A stretch of 64,000 nt of DNA from Fictibacillus phosphorivorans (GCF_007673525.1 NZ_VDZU01000001.1:1560177-1624176), one strand, 5' to 3'; positions 19,256 through 28,505 are shown, counted from the first letter of the stretch. The notes: generated from the letters alone by a model not told the origin. Numbers and translations: made by a program.

Positions 19256-20203
19256 ATGAAATTTACAATTGGCTATCGAACATTAAAGACTGCAATCGGA
19301 GCAGGCCTTGCTATCGCTTTAGCAGAGTGGCTAGGGTTAGATTTTTATACGTCAGCTGGAATACTAACTATTCTCTGTATAAAGATAACGAAAAAGAAGT
19401 CGATCATCTCTTCATGGGAAAGATTTGGAGCTTGTATTCTTGGAATAGGATTTGCGAGTGCGATCTTCTCGCTGGTCGGCTATCATCCTTATGCGCTAAC
19501 CATACTTTTGATTCTGTTCATCCCAACGCTCGTATCCCTAAACCTGAAGGAAGGGATCATCACATCGTCAGTCATTATCCTTCATCTATATACCCTTCAG
19601 AAGGTTACATGGGAAATCGTGCTTAATGAATTTAGCATTATCGTAATCGGTATAGGGATGGGATTAATCATGAATCTCTACATGCCTTCGGTTGAAAAAA
19701 TACTGTTAAACATGCAAAGGGAACTCGAAAAAAGATACAAAGTGATCTTTCATGAATTTCATCTGTATTTAGCTCATGATAAACACGAATGGGACGGAAA
19801 AGAGATTACAGAATGCGCAGATCTTATCTCAAACGCAAAAAGCATTGCCTTTCGAGACATAGAAAATCATTTTCTTCGATACGAAAACCAGTATTATCAC
19901 TATTTTAAAATGAGGGAAAAACAGTTTGAGATCATTCAACGAATGCTTCCTATCATTTCTTCCATCGATAAGACATATGTACAGTGTGAAAAACTAGGCA
20001 GTTTCTTTGAACGCCTAAGCGCTGCAGTTCACCCAGGAAATACAGCCGTTTTGTTCTTAGATGATCTGGAAAACATGAGACAAGAATTTCGAGAGATGCA
20101 TCTGCCAAAAGACAGAGACGAATTCGAAACACGCTCAAAGCTTTACCAATTACTCCAAGACATCGAGGATTACTTAATCATCAAAAGTAAATTTAAGAAG
20201 TAA
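19256..20203 (+). CDS. yqjA: YqjA-like aromatic acid exporter family membrane protein
   Basis: The N-terminal half (about residues 1-150) is an ArAE_1-type membrane domain with several helices (TLKTAIGAGLAIALAEWLGL, YTSAGILTILCIK). The C-terminal half is soluble and helical, like the YqjA C-terminal domain. Transport of aromatic or other organic acids is the family's suggested role; no substrate is known here. The start is uncertain: ATG 19256 with AGAAGG about 11 nt upstream, or ATG 19247. Position after artPQR matches B. subtilis yqjA. Confidence 0.8.
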   Translation: MKFTIGYRTLKTAIGAGLAIALAEWLGLDFYTSAGILTILCIKITKKKSIISSWERFGACILGIGFASAIFSLVGYHPYALTILLILFIPTLVSLNLKEGIITSSVIILHLYTLQKVTWEIVLNEFSIIVIGIGMGLIMNLYMPSVEKILLNMQRELEKRYKVIFHEFHLYLAHDKHEWDGKEITECADLISNAKSIAFRDIENHFLRYENQYYHYFKMREKQFEIIQRMLPIISSIDKTYVQCEKLGSFFERLSAAVHPGNTAVLFLDDLENMRQEFREMHLPKDRDEFETRSKLYQLLQDIEDYLIIKSKFKK

Positions 20204-20289
20204 ACGAAAAGTTTTTGATTGTATTTTTCATTCCTGTTTCACTTTCAACATAGACATTGTCATCTTTTTTTACTTCTCTTCATTGAAAA

Positions 20290-20418
20290 GTCGTTCGAAG
20301 TGTAAGGCGCGAGACTCCTGGGGGATCAGCGGGACAGGTGAGACACCTAAGGGCGCATAGCGCCGAGGTGGCTCACCGCACGCCCCCCGGAAAGCGAGCA
20401 CCTGAAACGGAGATCGGC
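20290..20418 (+). repeat. Dispersed hairpin repeat, copy A (divergent)
   Basis: A 129-bp copy of the element also seen at 31171-31297 (reverse) and 63738-63864. It shares GCGAGACTCCTG, GGTGAGACAC, GTGGCTCACC and GAGCACCTGAAACGG. It has lost the GTTGATT/AATCAAC ends. Central stem segments differ from copy B in a paired fashion (CACCT with AGGTG here, CACTT with AAGTG there; GGGGG with CCCCC here, GCGGG with CCCGC there). It fills most of the 308-nt gap before the next gene. Confidence 0.88.
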
Positions 20419-20511
20419 TACCCTCATCTGGCTCTAAGAAAAACTAAAAAAGCAACTCATGACTTCCCCTGCATTTACAAATACTAAGTAAAAAATGACA
20501 GGGTGATGAAA

Positions 20512-21003
20512 ATGGTAAAACTCAAGTTAGCTTTTATCTTGTTATTTTCACCAATATGGCCGATCGGAGACGCACATGCCTTAGGAGACCCTTATCTAAT
20601 CATTAACAAAACATCCAACAGACTTGCATACGTTGAAGATGGGACCATTAAAGAAATCTACAAAGTAGCAACAGGAAAGTCGAAAGAACTAACACCAGAA
20701 GGCGAATTTACCATAACGGTAAAAGCTGTAGATCCTTATTATCGAAAAAAGGATATACCAGGTGGAGATAAAACGAACCCTCTCGGCACACGCTGGATCG
20801 GTTTTGACGCAAACGGTACAGACGGTCGCACTTTCGGAATACATGGAAATAATAATCCATCAGCCATCGGAAGATATGTCACAGCTGGCTGCATCCGGAT
20901 GTATGAAAAAGATGTTCAGAAGCTTTACAGCAAACTAAAGATAGGTACTAAGATAAAAGTTGTCCACTCCCAAAAAAGCTTTGATGACATCATAAAACAG
21001 TAA
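20512..21003 (+). CDS. Secreted L,D-transpeptidase (YkuD domain)
   Basis: Predicted to form 3-3 cross-links in peptidoglycan or attach groups to it, outside the membrane. An N-terminal signal peptide ends near AHA-LGDPY. The YkuD catalytic domain covers the rest, with the histidine motif FGIHGNN and the nucleophile motif TAGCIRM. There is no LysM domain, unlike B. subtilis YkuD. The start is ambiguous: ATG 20512 is best spaced from AGGG at 20500-20503, while ATG 20506 and GTG 20503 are in frame. It stands alone between the repeat element and a hairpin. Confidence 0.88.
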   Translation: MVKLKLAFILLFSPIWPIGDAHALGDPYLIINKTSNRLAYVEDGTIKEIYKVATGKSKELTPEGEFTITVKAVDPYYRKKDIPGGDKTNPLGTRWIGFDANGTDGRTFGIHGNNNPSAIGRYVTAGCIRMYEKDVQKLYSKLKIGTKIKVVHSQKSFDDIIKQ

Positions 21004-21008
21004 CGTAA

Positions 21009-21037
21009 AACCCCCAGTCCTTCGAGGACTGGGGGTT
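21009..21037. terminator. Strong hairpin between convergent L,D-transpeptidase and prli42-like genes
   Basis: AACCCCCAGTCCT pairs perfectly with AGGACTGGGGGTT around a TCG loop. The following T tract is weak (TTAACTATTTTA), so termination is likely but not certain. It lies 8 nt upstream of the minus-strand stop at 21045. Confidence 0.65.
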
Positions 21038-21044
21038 AACTATT

Positions 21045-21143
21045 TTATAAGAAAAAAGCGACTCCTGTTAAAAGACTGCTTAGAACAAGACAGATAATCA
21101 TAACGTACACAATCGTTTTTATTAGTTTTTGATTCAAAGCCAT
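21045..21143 (-). CDS. prli42: Prli42-like stressosome-associated miniprotein (32 aa)
   Basis: A 32-residue frame, MALNQKLIKTIVYVMIIC then LVLSSLLTGVAFFL: a basic N-terminus followed by one membrane helix ending at the C-terminus. This matches what I recall of Prli42, the Listeria/Bacillus membrane peptide proposed to anchor the stressosome, including the SSLLTGVAFFL-type ending. AGGAGGG lies 2-3 nt before the ATG, which is close; the TTG two codons later has better spacing and would give 30 residues. It converges on the L,D-transpeptidase and diverges from the mutase operon. Confidence 0.72.
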   Translation of the reverse strand: MALNQKLIKTIVYVMIICLVLSSLLTGVAFFL

Positions 21144-21255
21144 AACCCTCCTATAAACATTTCCAACTTAATTGTACCGTGTTTGGAAAGCAGAAACAAG
21201 AAATCCTAAAAGACCAAATTGCAAATTTAGTCGAAAATTTGCGCTTTCAAGCAGG

Positions 21256-21269
21256 AAAAAGCGCTTACA
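21256..21269 (+). promoter_or_regulatory. Candidate cre site (CcpA) upstream of the mutase operon
   Basis: AAAAAGCGCTTACA matches the cre consensus TGWAANCGNTNWCA at 12 of 14 positions, missing the first two. It lies 54-67 nt before the mutase ATG, where CcpA would repress propionate metabolism in glucose. I did not locate a clear promoter around it. Confidence 0.45.
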
Positions 21270-21322
21270 AAACGAAAGATGTTATGTTGAGACTATTTTC
21301 TTTGTTAAACAGGAGGCTTCTA

Positions 21323-22963
21323 ATGGATAAACAACAGCGTATAAAAGAATGGCAAGAAAAGACCGCACGATCAATGAATAGATTTCCAGAACGAAAAGAG
21401 AGGTTTCATACTTCATCAGATATAGAGATAGATAGGCTGTATGGTACGGAAGATGAGCATTATCCGATGGAATCCCTCGGGCTTCCAGGAGAGTATCCAT
21501 ACACACGTGGATCTCAATCTACGATGTATCGTGCAAGATTCTGGACGATGAGACAATACGCAGGATTTGGTTCTGCTGAAGAAACGAATAAACGTTTTCG
21601 CTATTTACTTGATCAAGGGCAGACCGGACTTTCTGTAGCATTCGACCTTCCTACACAGATCGGGTATGATTCAGATCACTCGATGTCACGCGGTGAAGTA
21701 GGAAAAGTAGGAGTAGCGATTGATTCAATCGAAGACATGGAAGCTCTTTTAAAAGACATTCCGCTTGATAAGGTAAGTACTTCTATGACGATCAACGCAC
21801 CTGCTTCTGTTTTGCTCGCTATGTATATCGCTGTTGCTGAGAAGCAGGGAGTGGCTCCTGAAAAACTTTCAGGAACGATACAGAATGATATTTTAAAAGA
21901 ATACATCGCACGGGGTACATATATTTTTCCGCCAAAGCCTTCTATGCGATTGATCACAGATATCTTCGGTTATTGTCAGGAATTTGTGCCAAAGTGGAAT
22001 ACCATCAGCATCTCTGGCTATCACATCCGAGAAGCTGGGGCAAATGCTGCACAAGAACTTGCTTTTACAATCGCAAATGGACTTGCCTATGTGGATGCTG
22101 CCATAGAAGCTGGATTACATATCGATGACTTTGCCCCACGTTTAGCCTTTTTCTTTAATGCTCATAATCAATTCTTTGAAGAAGTTGCGAAGTTCAGAGC
22201 GGCTCGTAGAATGTGGGCAAAACTTATGAAAGAACATTATGGAGCTAAGAATCCAAAGTCGTGGCAGCTTCGTTTTCATACGCAAACAGGAGGCTCGACC
22301 CTCACTGCGCAGCAGCCAGATAACAATATCGTACGTGTTACAACTCAAGCACTGTCAGCCGTCCTAGGTGGAACGCAGAGTCTTCATACGAACTCAAGAG
22401 ATGAAGCACTTGCTCTTCCTACAGAAGATTCGGCTCGAATCGCTCTTCGTACTCAGCAGATCTTAGCTCATGAAACAGGTGTAGCTGATACTGTTGATCC
22501 ACTTGCGGGTTCTTATTACGTAGAACATTTAACAGATGAGCTAGAACGAAGAGCAAACGAATATATTGAGAAGATCAAGCAGATGGGTGGAGCGGTTGCG
22601 GCCGTCGAACAGGGATACATGCAGCGTGAGATTCACCATACGTCCTATGAAACACAGAAAAAGATCGAGAGTGGCCAAGAGATCATCGTAGGGATGAACA
22701 AATTTAGTATTGAAAATGAAGCTCAGCCCGAATTATTAAGAGTCGATCCAACTTTAGGAGAAAAACAGAAAGAAAAACTGCAGGCACTGAAAGTAAAGAG
22801 AGATCAAAACCGAGTGAGCGCTCAGTTGGAATCGTTACGTAATGCTGCTAAAGGTGATGATAACTTAATGCCAATCATCGTTGAATGTGTGAAATCATAT
22901 TGTACGATCGGAGAAATATGCGGTGTACTTCGTGAAGAATTTGGAGAGTATACAGGGGTCTAA
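21323..22963 (+). CDS. Methylmalonyl-CoA mutase, catalytic subunit without B12 domain
   Basis: The TIM-barrel substrate domain of a coenzyme B12-dependent acyl-CoA mutase, 546 residues, ending where the B12-binding domain would start in single-chain enzymes. That domain is encoded next door. Substrate choice can be read: Tyr79 in RQYAGFG and Arg197 in YIARGTY are 118 residues apart, the spacing of Tyr89 and Arg207 in P. shermanii methylmalonyl-CoA mutase. Isobutyryl-CoA mutases have Phe and Gln there. I start at ATG 21323 after AGGAGG; the frame extends 48 codons upstream through the cre site. Four-gene operon follows. No MeaB chaperone gene is in the window. Confidence 0.9.
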   Translation: MDKQQRIKEWQEKTARSMNRFPERKERFHTSSDIEIDRLYGTEDEHYPMESLGLPGEYPYTRGSQSTMYRARFWTMRQYAGFGSAEETNKRFRYLLDQGQTGLSVAFDLPTQIGYDSDHSMSRGEVGKVGVAIDSIEDMEALLKDIPLDKVSTSMTINAPASVLLAMYIAVAEKQGVAPEKLSGTIQNDILKEYIARGTYIFPPKPSMRLITDIFGYCQEFVPKWNTISISGYHIREAGANAAQELAFTIANGLAYVDAAIEAGLHIDDFAPRLAFFFNAHNQFFEEVAKFRAARRMWAKLMKEHYGAKNPKSWQLRFHTQTGGSTLTAQQPDNNIVRVTTQALSAVLGGTQSLHTNSRDEALALPTEDSARIALRTQQILAHETGVADTVDPLAGSYYVEHLTDELERRANEYIEKIKQMGGAVAAVEQGYMQREIHHTSYETQKKIESGQEIIVGMNKFSIENEAQPELLRVDPTLGEKQKEKLQALKVKRDQNRVSAQLESLRNAAKGDDNLMPIIVECVKSYCTIGEICGVLREEFGEYTGV

Positions 22964-22986
22964 AAATAGAGAGGAGTGGAGAAACG

Positions 22987-23838
22987 ATGAAGAAAACAAT
23001 TCGTGTTTTAATTGCTAAACCAGGACTCGACGGTCATGACCGAGGAGCTCTTGTTGTTTCTCAAGCGTTAAGAGATTATGGAATGGAAGTCATTTATACA
23101 GGATTAAGACAAACACCAGAACAAATCGCAGCTGCTGCTGTTCAAGAGGACGTGGATGCGATCGGTTTATCTTGTCTGTCAGGCGCGCACAACGAACTTT
23201 TTCCAGAAGTGATGAGACTTCTTCATGAAAAAGGAGCAGACGATATTATCGTTGTCGGTGGTGGGGTAATTCCATGGGAGGACATTCCCTTCTTAGAGTC
23301 CAAAGGGATACAAAAAGTATTCACACCAGGAACCCCGACGATTGAAACAGCTAAATTTATCGAACAAGCCGTATATAAGCGTGATGGGATTACAGAAGTA
23401 GTGTTTTCAGGAGTGGCGCCAGAACGGATCGATCATATTGGAATCGCTGTAAAATCTTTAGATGAAGCGCTCCCGTTCTACGTGAATGTTCTGGGGTTAA
23501 CACTTGAAGCGATCGAGGAAGTTCCTTCACAAAAAGTAAAAGTGGCATTCATAAAAATCGGTGAGACGAGGCTAGAACTGCTTGAAGCCCTAACTTCAGA
23601 AAGTCCTGTCGCACAGTTTATTGAAAAGCGCGGTCAAGGCGTCCATCACGTTGCTCTTGGTGTTACAAACATTCAAGATCGCATAGATGAGATGAAAGCA
23701 AACGGCATTAAGATGATTCATGATGCTGCTGTACCTGGCGCAGGTGGTGCATCCGTTGCATTCATGCACCCTTCTTCCACACACAAGGTATTGTTTGAGC
23801 TTTGTGAGAAGACGAAAAGTAAGGAGGAAGCAAAATAA
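22987..23838 (+). CDS. Fusion: mutase B12-binding domain + methylmalonyl-CoA epimerase
   Basis: Residues 1-133 are a cobalamin-binding Rossmann domain with the base-off motif GLDGHDRG (Asp15, His17, Gly20), LSCLSGAHN and [12 protein letters not shown]. Residues 145-277 are a VOC-fold epimerase with metal-ligand regions RIDHIGIAV (His150), GQGVHHVAL (His220/221) and a late Glu in LFEL. The first half should complete the mutase encoded upstream. The second supplies the R-epimer the mutase needs. In B. subtilis the epimerase (YqjC) is separate. The frame is continuous, so this is a true fusion unless the assembly is wrong. 23 nt after the mutase. Confidence 0.88.
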   Translation: MKKTIRVLIAKPGLDGHDRGALVVSQALRDYGMEVIYTGLRQTPEQIAAAAVQEDVDAIGLSCLSGAHNELFPEVMRLLHEKGADDIIVVGGGVIPWEDIPFLESKGIQKVFTPGTPTIETAKFIEQAVYKRDGITEVVFSGVAPERIDHIGIAVKSLDEALPFYVNVLGLTLEAIEEVPSQKVKVAFIKIGETRLELLEALTSESPVAQFIEKRGQGVHHVALGVTNIQDRIDEMKANGIKMIHDAAVPGAGGASVAFMHPSSTHKVLFELCEKTKSKEEAK

Positions 23839-25385
23839 TGGACATCTATGACAAGATTAATGAACTTTATGAAAAGAAAACAGAAATTGAATTAGGCGGC
23901 GGTGATGACCGCATCGATAAGCAGCATGAACGCGGAAAGTTAACGGCGCGAGAACGTATCGATCTTCTACTTGATGAAGGTACGTTTGTTGAACTAAACC
24001 CTTTCATGGAGCACCGTTCACATGACTTTGGCCTTTCTGGAATGAAAGCGCCGGGAGAAGGTGTGGTAACTGGTTATGGAAAGATCCATGGTCGTCCCAT
24101 TTATTTGTTCGCCCAAGATTTCACGGTTTTTGGCGGAGCTCTTGGAGAGATGCATGCAAAAAAAATCGCTGCTGTTATGGATCTTGCGGCTAAGAACGGA
24201 ACTCCTTTTATCGGGTTGAACGATTCAGGAGGGGCTCGTATACAAGAAGGTGTCATGTCACTTGATGGCTATGGGCACATCTTTTATCGAAACAGCATCT
24301 ATTCTGGTGTGATTCCTCAGATCTCCGTCATCATGGGACCTTGTGCAGGGGGAGCGGTGTATTCTCCTGCGATCACAGATTTTGTGTTCATGGTGGAAAA
24401 AACAAGTCAGATGTTTATCACAGGACCAAAAGTAATCGAAACGGTGACAGGGGAAAAGATTTCTTCTGAAGATCTAGGCGGAGCTGAAGTTCATGGCTCT
24501 AAGAGCGGTAACGCACATTTTACTGCACCATCTGAATCAGAAGTGTTAGAAGATGTTCGACGTTTAATCTCTTACCTTCCGCAGAATAATAAAGAAAGAA
24601 CACCTGTCTTACCTTGGGGAGATGAAGAAGATGATCGCCCTGAACTGACAGAGATCATTCCATTTGATTCAACTAGGCCTTATGATGTAAGAACGGTTAT
24701 CCAAGAAGTGGTGGATAAGGACTCATTCATGGAAGTGCATGCTCAATTTGCAAGAAATATAGTTGTAGGTTTTGCAAGGATAAAGGGTGAAGTGATAGGA
24801 TTAGTATGTAATCAGCCAAAAGTCATGGCTGGAGGACTAGACATTGATTCTTCAGATAAAGCATCGCGTTTTATCCGTTTATGTGACTCTTTCAACATTC
24901 CGATCATCACGTTTGAAGATGTAACAGGATTCTTTCCAGGAGTCAAACAAGAACATGGTGGCATTATCCGTCATGGAGCAAAGATTCTTTATGCATACTC
25001 AGAAGCTACGGTTCCAAAGATAACGATTATCCTGCGAAAAGCATATGGCGGTGCATACGTAGCTTTAAATAGTAAATCTATCGGAGCAGATCTAGTATTC
25101 GCATGGCCGAATGCAGAGATCGCTGTTATGGGACCACAGGGAGCTGCAAACATCATCTTTGCCAAAGAGATCGAACGAAGCGAAGATCCAGAAGCGACGA
25201 GAGCCGCAAAGATTGAAGAGTATCGTACCAAGTTTGCTAACCCGTATATCGCTGCTGCAAACGGGATGGTAGATGATGTGATCGATCCGAGAGACACAAG
25301 AATTAAGTGTATTCAGGCGCTTGACATGCTGCGCAACAAGAGTGAAGACAGACCTTACAAAAAGCATGGCAACATACCACTATAA
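23838..25385 (+). CDS. yqjD: Acyl-CoA carboxylase carboxyltransferase subunit (propionyl-CoA type, YqjD)
   Basis: The biotin-dependent carboxyltransferase beta subunit, 515 residues. It would transfer CO2 from carboxybiotin to propionyl-CoA, giving methylmalonyl-CoA for the epimerase and mutase. It has two crotonase-like halves with the oxyanion-hole glycines GPCAGGAVYSPA and RKAYGGAYVALNSK. The ATG overlaps the stop of the preceding gene (TAATG), so translation is coupled. No biotin carboxylase or biotin carrier gene is in the window; these must be encoded elsewhere. Propionyl specificity is inferred from the operon. Confidence 0.9.
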   Translation: MDIYDKINELYEKKTEIELGGGDDRIDKQHERGKLTARERIDLLLDEGTFVELNPFMEHRSHDFGLSGMKAPGEGVVTGYGKIHGRPIYLFAQDFTVFGGALGEMHAKKIAAVMDLAAKNGTPFIGLNDSGGARIQEGVMSLDGYGHIFYRNSIYSGVIPQISVIMGPCAGGAVYSPAITDFVFMVEKTSQMFITGPKVIETVTGEKISSEDLGGAEVHGSKSGNAHFTAPSESEVLEDVRRLISYLPQNNKERTPVLPWGDEEDDRPELTEIIPFDSTRPYDVRTVIQEVVDKDSFMEVHAQFARNIVVGFARIKGEVIGLVCNQPKVMAGGLDIDSSDKASRFIRLCDSFNIPIITFEDVTGFFPGVKQEHGGIIRHGAKILYAYSEATVPKITIILRKAYGGAYVALNSKSIGADLVFAWPNAEIAVMGPQGAANIIFAKEIERSEDPEATRAAKIEEYRTKFANPYIAAANGMVDDVIDPRDTRIKCIQALDMLRNKSEDRPYKKHGNIPL

Positions 25386-25404
25386 GAAGCGAGGGAATAC
25401 ATAA

Positions 25405-26535
25405 ATGGTAAATGCAGACCGTTTGTTAAACGAATTTTTAGAGCTTGTTCAAATTGACTCTGAGACTAGACATGAGAAGGAGATCTCAATCGTTCTTAAA
25501 AAGAAGTTTGAAGAACTTGGTGTTGAAGTTTATGAGGATGATGCTGAATCCACGACAGAGCACGCAGCAGGAAATTTAATCTGTACCTTAAAGGGAAATA
25601 AAGAAGGCGTGGACACGATCTATTTCACTTCTCATATGGATACAGTTACTCCTGGTAACGGGATCAAACCTTCTATAAAAGATGGCTATGTAGTAACAGA
25701 TGGTACTACGATTCTTGGAGCGGATGATAAAGCAGGTCTTGCTGCGATGTTTGAAGCGATTAAAGTCTTAAAAGAAAAAAACATCTCTCACGGTGATATT
25801 CAATTTATCATTACAGTAGGAGAAGAATCTGGATTAGTGGGCGCAAAGGCAATGGATGCGTCAAAAATCACAGCTAAATATGGTTTTGCCTTAGACAGTG
25901 ATGGCCCTGTTGGGGATATTATCGTTGCTGCTCCTACCCAGGCGAAAGTCCGAGCAAAAATCTATGGGAAATCTGCACATGCCGGTGTCGCTCCAGAAAA
26001 AGGAGTTTCAGCTATCACGATCGCAGCTAAAGCGATTGCTCGCATGCCGCTTGGCAGAATTGACGAAGAAACTACAGCTAACATCGGTCATTTCCACGGT
26101 GGAGGTACAGGAGAGCAAACAAATATCGTTTGTGACACTGTTTTTGTTCTAGCTGAGGCACGTTCATTGATCAACGAGAAAATGGAAGTTCAAACAGCGA
26201 AAATGAAAGAAGCTTACGAATCAGCTGCTGCAGAATTAGGCGGGCGTGCAGAAGTTGAGATTGAAGTGATGTACCCTGGATTCAAGTTTGGTGAAGGCGA
26301 TCATGTTGTAGAAGTTGCCAAAAAAGCAGCTGAGAAGATCGGACGCCCTCACAGACTTCTTCATAGTGGTGGTGGAAGTGATGCGAACATTATCGCAGGT
26401 CACGGTATTCCAACTGTAAATCTAGCTGTAGGTTATGAAGAGATTCACACAACGAATGAAAGAATGCCGATCGAGGAATTGACGAAGACTGCAGAAATGG
26501 TACTTGCGGTCATCGGAATAACAGCAGGCGAATAA
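25405..26535 (+). CDS. yqjE: M20-family peptidase, peptidase T-like (YqjE)
   Basis: A 376-residue dizinc exopeptidase of the peptidase T group. Metal and catalytic regions are visible: TSHMDTVTPG (His and catalytic Asp), GADDKAGLAA (bridging Asp), TVGEESGLVGA (Glu-Glu) and the late SGGGSDANI. A dimerisation domain is inserted between. Its role in a propionate operon is unclear, but the same gene follows yqjD in B. subtilis. It ends the operon, followed by a strong terminator. Confidence 0.9.
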   Translation: MVNADRLLNEFLELVQIDSETRHEKEISIVLKKKFEELGVEVYEDDAESTTEHAAGNLICTLKGNKEGVDTIYFTSHMDTVTPGNGIKPSIKDGYVVTDGTTILGADDKAGLAAMFEAIKVLKEKNISHGDIQFIITVGEESGLVGAKAMDASKITAKYGFALDSDGPVGDIIVAAPTQAKVRAKIYGKSAHAGVAPEKGVSAITIAAKAIARMPLGRIDEETTANIGHFHGGGTGEQTNIVCDTVFVLAEARSLINEKMEVQTAKMKEAYESAAAELGGRAEVEIEVMYPGFKFGEGDHVVEVAKKAAEKIGRPHRLLHSGGGSDANIIAGHGIPTVNLAVGYEEIHTTNERMPIEELTKTAEMVLAVIGITAGE

Positions 26536-26546
26536 GAAAAATGACG

Positions 26547-26580
26547 AAACTTGGCGGATTTCCGCCAAGTTTTTATTGTT
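26547..26580 (+). terminator. Rho-independent terminator of the mutase/yqjD/yqjE operon
   Basis: AAACTTGGCGG pairs with CCGCCAAGTTT around a short loop (ATTT), followed by T residues. Confidence 0.87.
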
Positions 26581-26635
26581 TAATAGGCCTTGTTGCCTGT
26601 TTTTGTTGCTCTATAAAACAAATTGTCGCAAAAAG

Positions 26636-26665
26636 TTGACAGTCACTTTATGATTTATGTAAGAT
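26636..26665 (+). promoter_or_regulatory. Sigma-A-type promoter of the MarR gene
   Basis: A perfect -35 TTGACA at 26636-26641 and a -10 TAAGAT at 26660-26665 are separated by 18 nt. The start codon lies 66 nt after the -10. Confidence 0.5.
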
Positions 26666-26730
26666 ATTTTTATCATATAAATGAAAATATTGGTAATTTA
26701 AAAGAATCTTATTTCGGGGGAGGAAATGGG

Positions 26731-27228
26731 ATGAGTCAACTATCTGACATGCATATGATGGTAAATTATATGCGTGGCGTGTATAAAGTTTTAGAAGAAG
26801 ATTGGCAGAAAGCTGCGAAAGCCATTGGGTTAACACAGGCAGAGCAGCATATTCTATGGATCGTTTCACTAGAAGAAGACATTACGATCTCTAAGATCGC
26901 TTATTACGGATTGTGGGATGTATCTACAGTTATGCAAGTGATCAAACGACTAAAAGATAAAGGCTATGTGAGATTAGAGAAAAAGAACGATGACCGCCGA
27001 ATTTCTTATGTTTATTTAACAGAAGAAGGATTGGTAAAACACAAGGAGTCTACGAGCTTCAATTGCCAAATCTATGGCTTTCTTCAAAAATGGATGGAAG
27101 ATGAAAGTAAAAAGGACTTCTATCGAGATCTTGTTCAATTACATAAAGATTTAAACAAGCATTTTCATGGTGAAGAATTTGTTGAATGGGTAGAAGATAC
27201 TGGAAAGCGGCTTCACAAGACAAGGTAG
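26731..27228 (+). CDS. MarR-family transcriptional regulator, ScoC/Hpr-like
   Basis: A 165-residue winged helix protein. The region QAEQHILWIVSLEEDITISKIAYYG, followed by STVMQVIKRLKDKGYVRLEKKNDDRR, resembles the DNA-binding part of ScoC (Hpr), the transition-state repressor of proteases and sporulation. It is shorter than ScoC (203) and lacks its C-terminal tail. GGGGGAGG lies 8 nt before ATG 26731; a 36-codon extension upstream covers the promoter and is unlikely to be translated. It stands alone; targets are unknown. Confidence 0.82.
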   Translation: MSQLSDMHMMVNYMRGVYKVLEEDWQKAAKAIGLTQAEQHILWIVSLEEDITISKIAYYGLWDVSTVMQVIKRLKDKGYVRLEKKNDDRRISYVYLTEEGLVKHKESTSFNCQIYGFLQKWMEDESKKDFYRDLVQLHKDLNKHFHGEEFVEWVEDTGKRLHKTR

Positions 27229-27248
27229 ATACCTTGTCTTTTTCTTTT
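27217..27248 (+). terminator. Terminator overlapping the MarR stop codon
   Basis: AAGACAAGGTA pairs with TACCTTGTCTT with a minimal loop, followed by a T-rich run. The TAG stop codon is inside the stem. Confidence 0.78.
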
Positions 27249-27329
27249 GCAGAGGCAGTCTTTCCTTTTGTTTTTAAACGCTGTTCTAACATATACTAAT
27301 AGATAAGTTTTGATAAAGGGAGTGTTCAT

Positions 27330-28505
27330 GTGTATCAGTCTCCTGGGTCTAAAAGAAGAATCATATTTCATGTGGACATGAACAGCTTCTATGCATCAGT
27401 AGAGATGGCTGAAAACCCTGATCTTCGAGGAAAGCCAGTTGCGGTAGCCGGAAATGTAGAAGAGCGAAAAGGAATCATCGTGACGTGCAGTTATGAAGCG
27501 AGGGAAAAAGGCGTAAGAACAACGATGCCGCTTTGGCAAGCTAGAAAACTCTGTCCGAATCTAGTTGTTGTTCCTCCAGACTTTGAAACATACAAAATGT
27601 ATTCATCACGCATGTTTCAGCTTCTGCAGGAATATACAGAAAAGGTAGAGCCTGTTTCCATCGATGAAGGCTACATGGATGTGACAGACTGTAAAGAACC
27701 ACTCGATTTGGCAAAGGAAATTCAATCCAGATTGTTGAATGAGCTGAACTTGCCATCATCTATCGGAATTGGTCCGAATAAATTTCTAGCTAAAACAGCT
27801 TCTGATATGAAGAAACCGCTCGGAATAACAGTTCTTAGAAAAAGAGATATCAGAGAAAAGCTTTGGCCGCTGAAAGTTGGGGAGATGCACGGAATCGGTA
27901 AGAAAACAGAAGAAAAGTTAAACAAGTATGGCATCATGACAATAAAGGATCTGGCAGATGGCGTAGATTATGAATTAAAACATCGTTTTGGCATCAATGG
28001 TATAAAGATGAAAGAAAGAGCAAACGGCATCGATACGCGTCCAGTCGATCCAAGTGCGGCAAGTGAATATCGGTCGATCGGCAGTTCTACGACATTAAGT
28101 GAAGATCTTGTCTCTGTTATGGAATCAGAAGCTGTTTTTAAAAAGCTCGCAGAAAAAGTATCGTCTCGGCTTAAAACAAAAGGATATGTAGCACTAACCC
28201 TTGCGATCACCATTCGCTACAGCGATCGGAAAACAATTACGAGAAGCAAGATGCTCGCGAACGGAACACAGCATTCAATAGATATCCAAAAATCAGCGGT
28301 CGAGCTCTTTCGCAGACATTGGAATCAGGAACCTGTTCGTTTATTGGGCATAACTGCTACAGAAGTAGTGGAGAAAGAACAAGCGACTTATCAGCTGGAT
28401 CTATTCTCTGTCGAAAAGAATGAAAAAGATGCTCTGCTTCACGATGTATTGTCATCGATCGAGAGAAAGCATGGAGAAGGCATCATAAAAAAGGGAAAAA
28501 AGTAA
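27330..28505 (+). CDS. dinB: DNA polymerase IV (YqjH, DinB family)
   Basis: Error-prone Y-family translesion polymerase, 391 residues. Catalytic carboxylates lie in HVDMNSFYASVE and SIDEGYMDVT. Helix-hairpin-helix motifs (MHGIGKKTEEKLNKYGI) and a little-finger domain follow. The C-terminal QLDLF is a classic beta-clamp-binding motif. The start is GTG 27330, 7 nt after AAGGGAG; ATG 27328 is out of frame. No LexA box is obvious upstream, unlike the second Y polymerase at 35620. It is followed at 17 nt by a PAP2 gene. Confidence 0.95.
   Translation: MYQSPGSKRRIIFHVDMNSFYASVEMAENPDLRGKPVAVAGNVEERKGIIVTCSYEAREKGVRTTMPLWQARKLCPNLVVVPPDFETYKMYSSRMFQLLQEYTEKVEPVSIDEGYMDVTDCKEPLDLAKEIQSRLLNELNLPSSIGIGPNKFLAKTASDMKKPLGITVLRKRDIREKLWPLKVGEMHGIGKKTEEKLNKYGIMTIKDLADGVDYELKHRFGINGIKMKERANGIDTRPVDPSAASEYRSIGSSTTLSEDLVSVMESEAVFKKLAEKVSSRLKTKGYVALTLAITIRYSDRKTITRSKMLANGTQHSIDIQKSAVELFRRHWNQEPVRLLGITATEVVEKEQATYQLDLFSVEKNEKDALLHDVLSSIERKHGEGIIKKGKK

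Noticed and set aside
20290-20418. A small regulatory RNA gene in repeat copy A
   Set aside because: The hairpin is strong but there is no identifiable promoter or terminator around it; it is listed as a repeat only.
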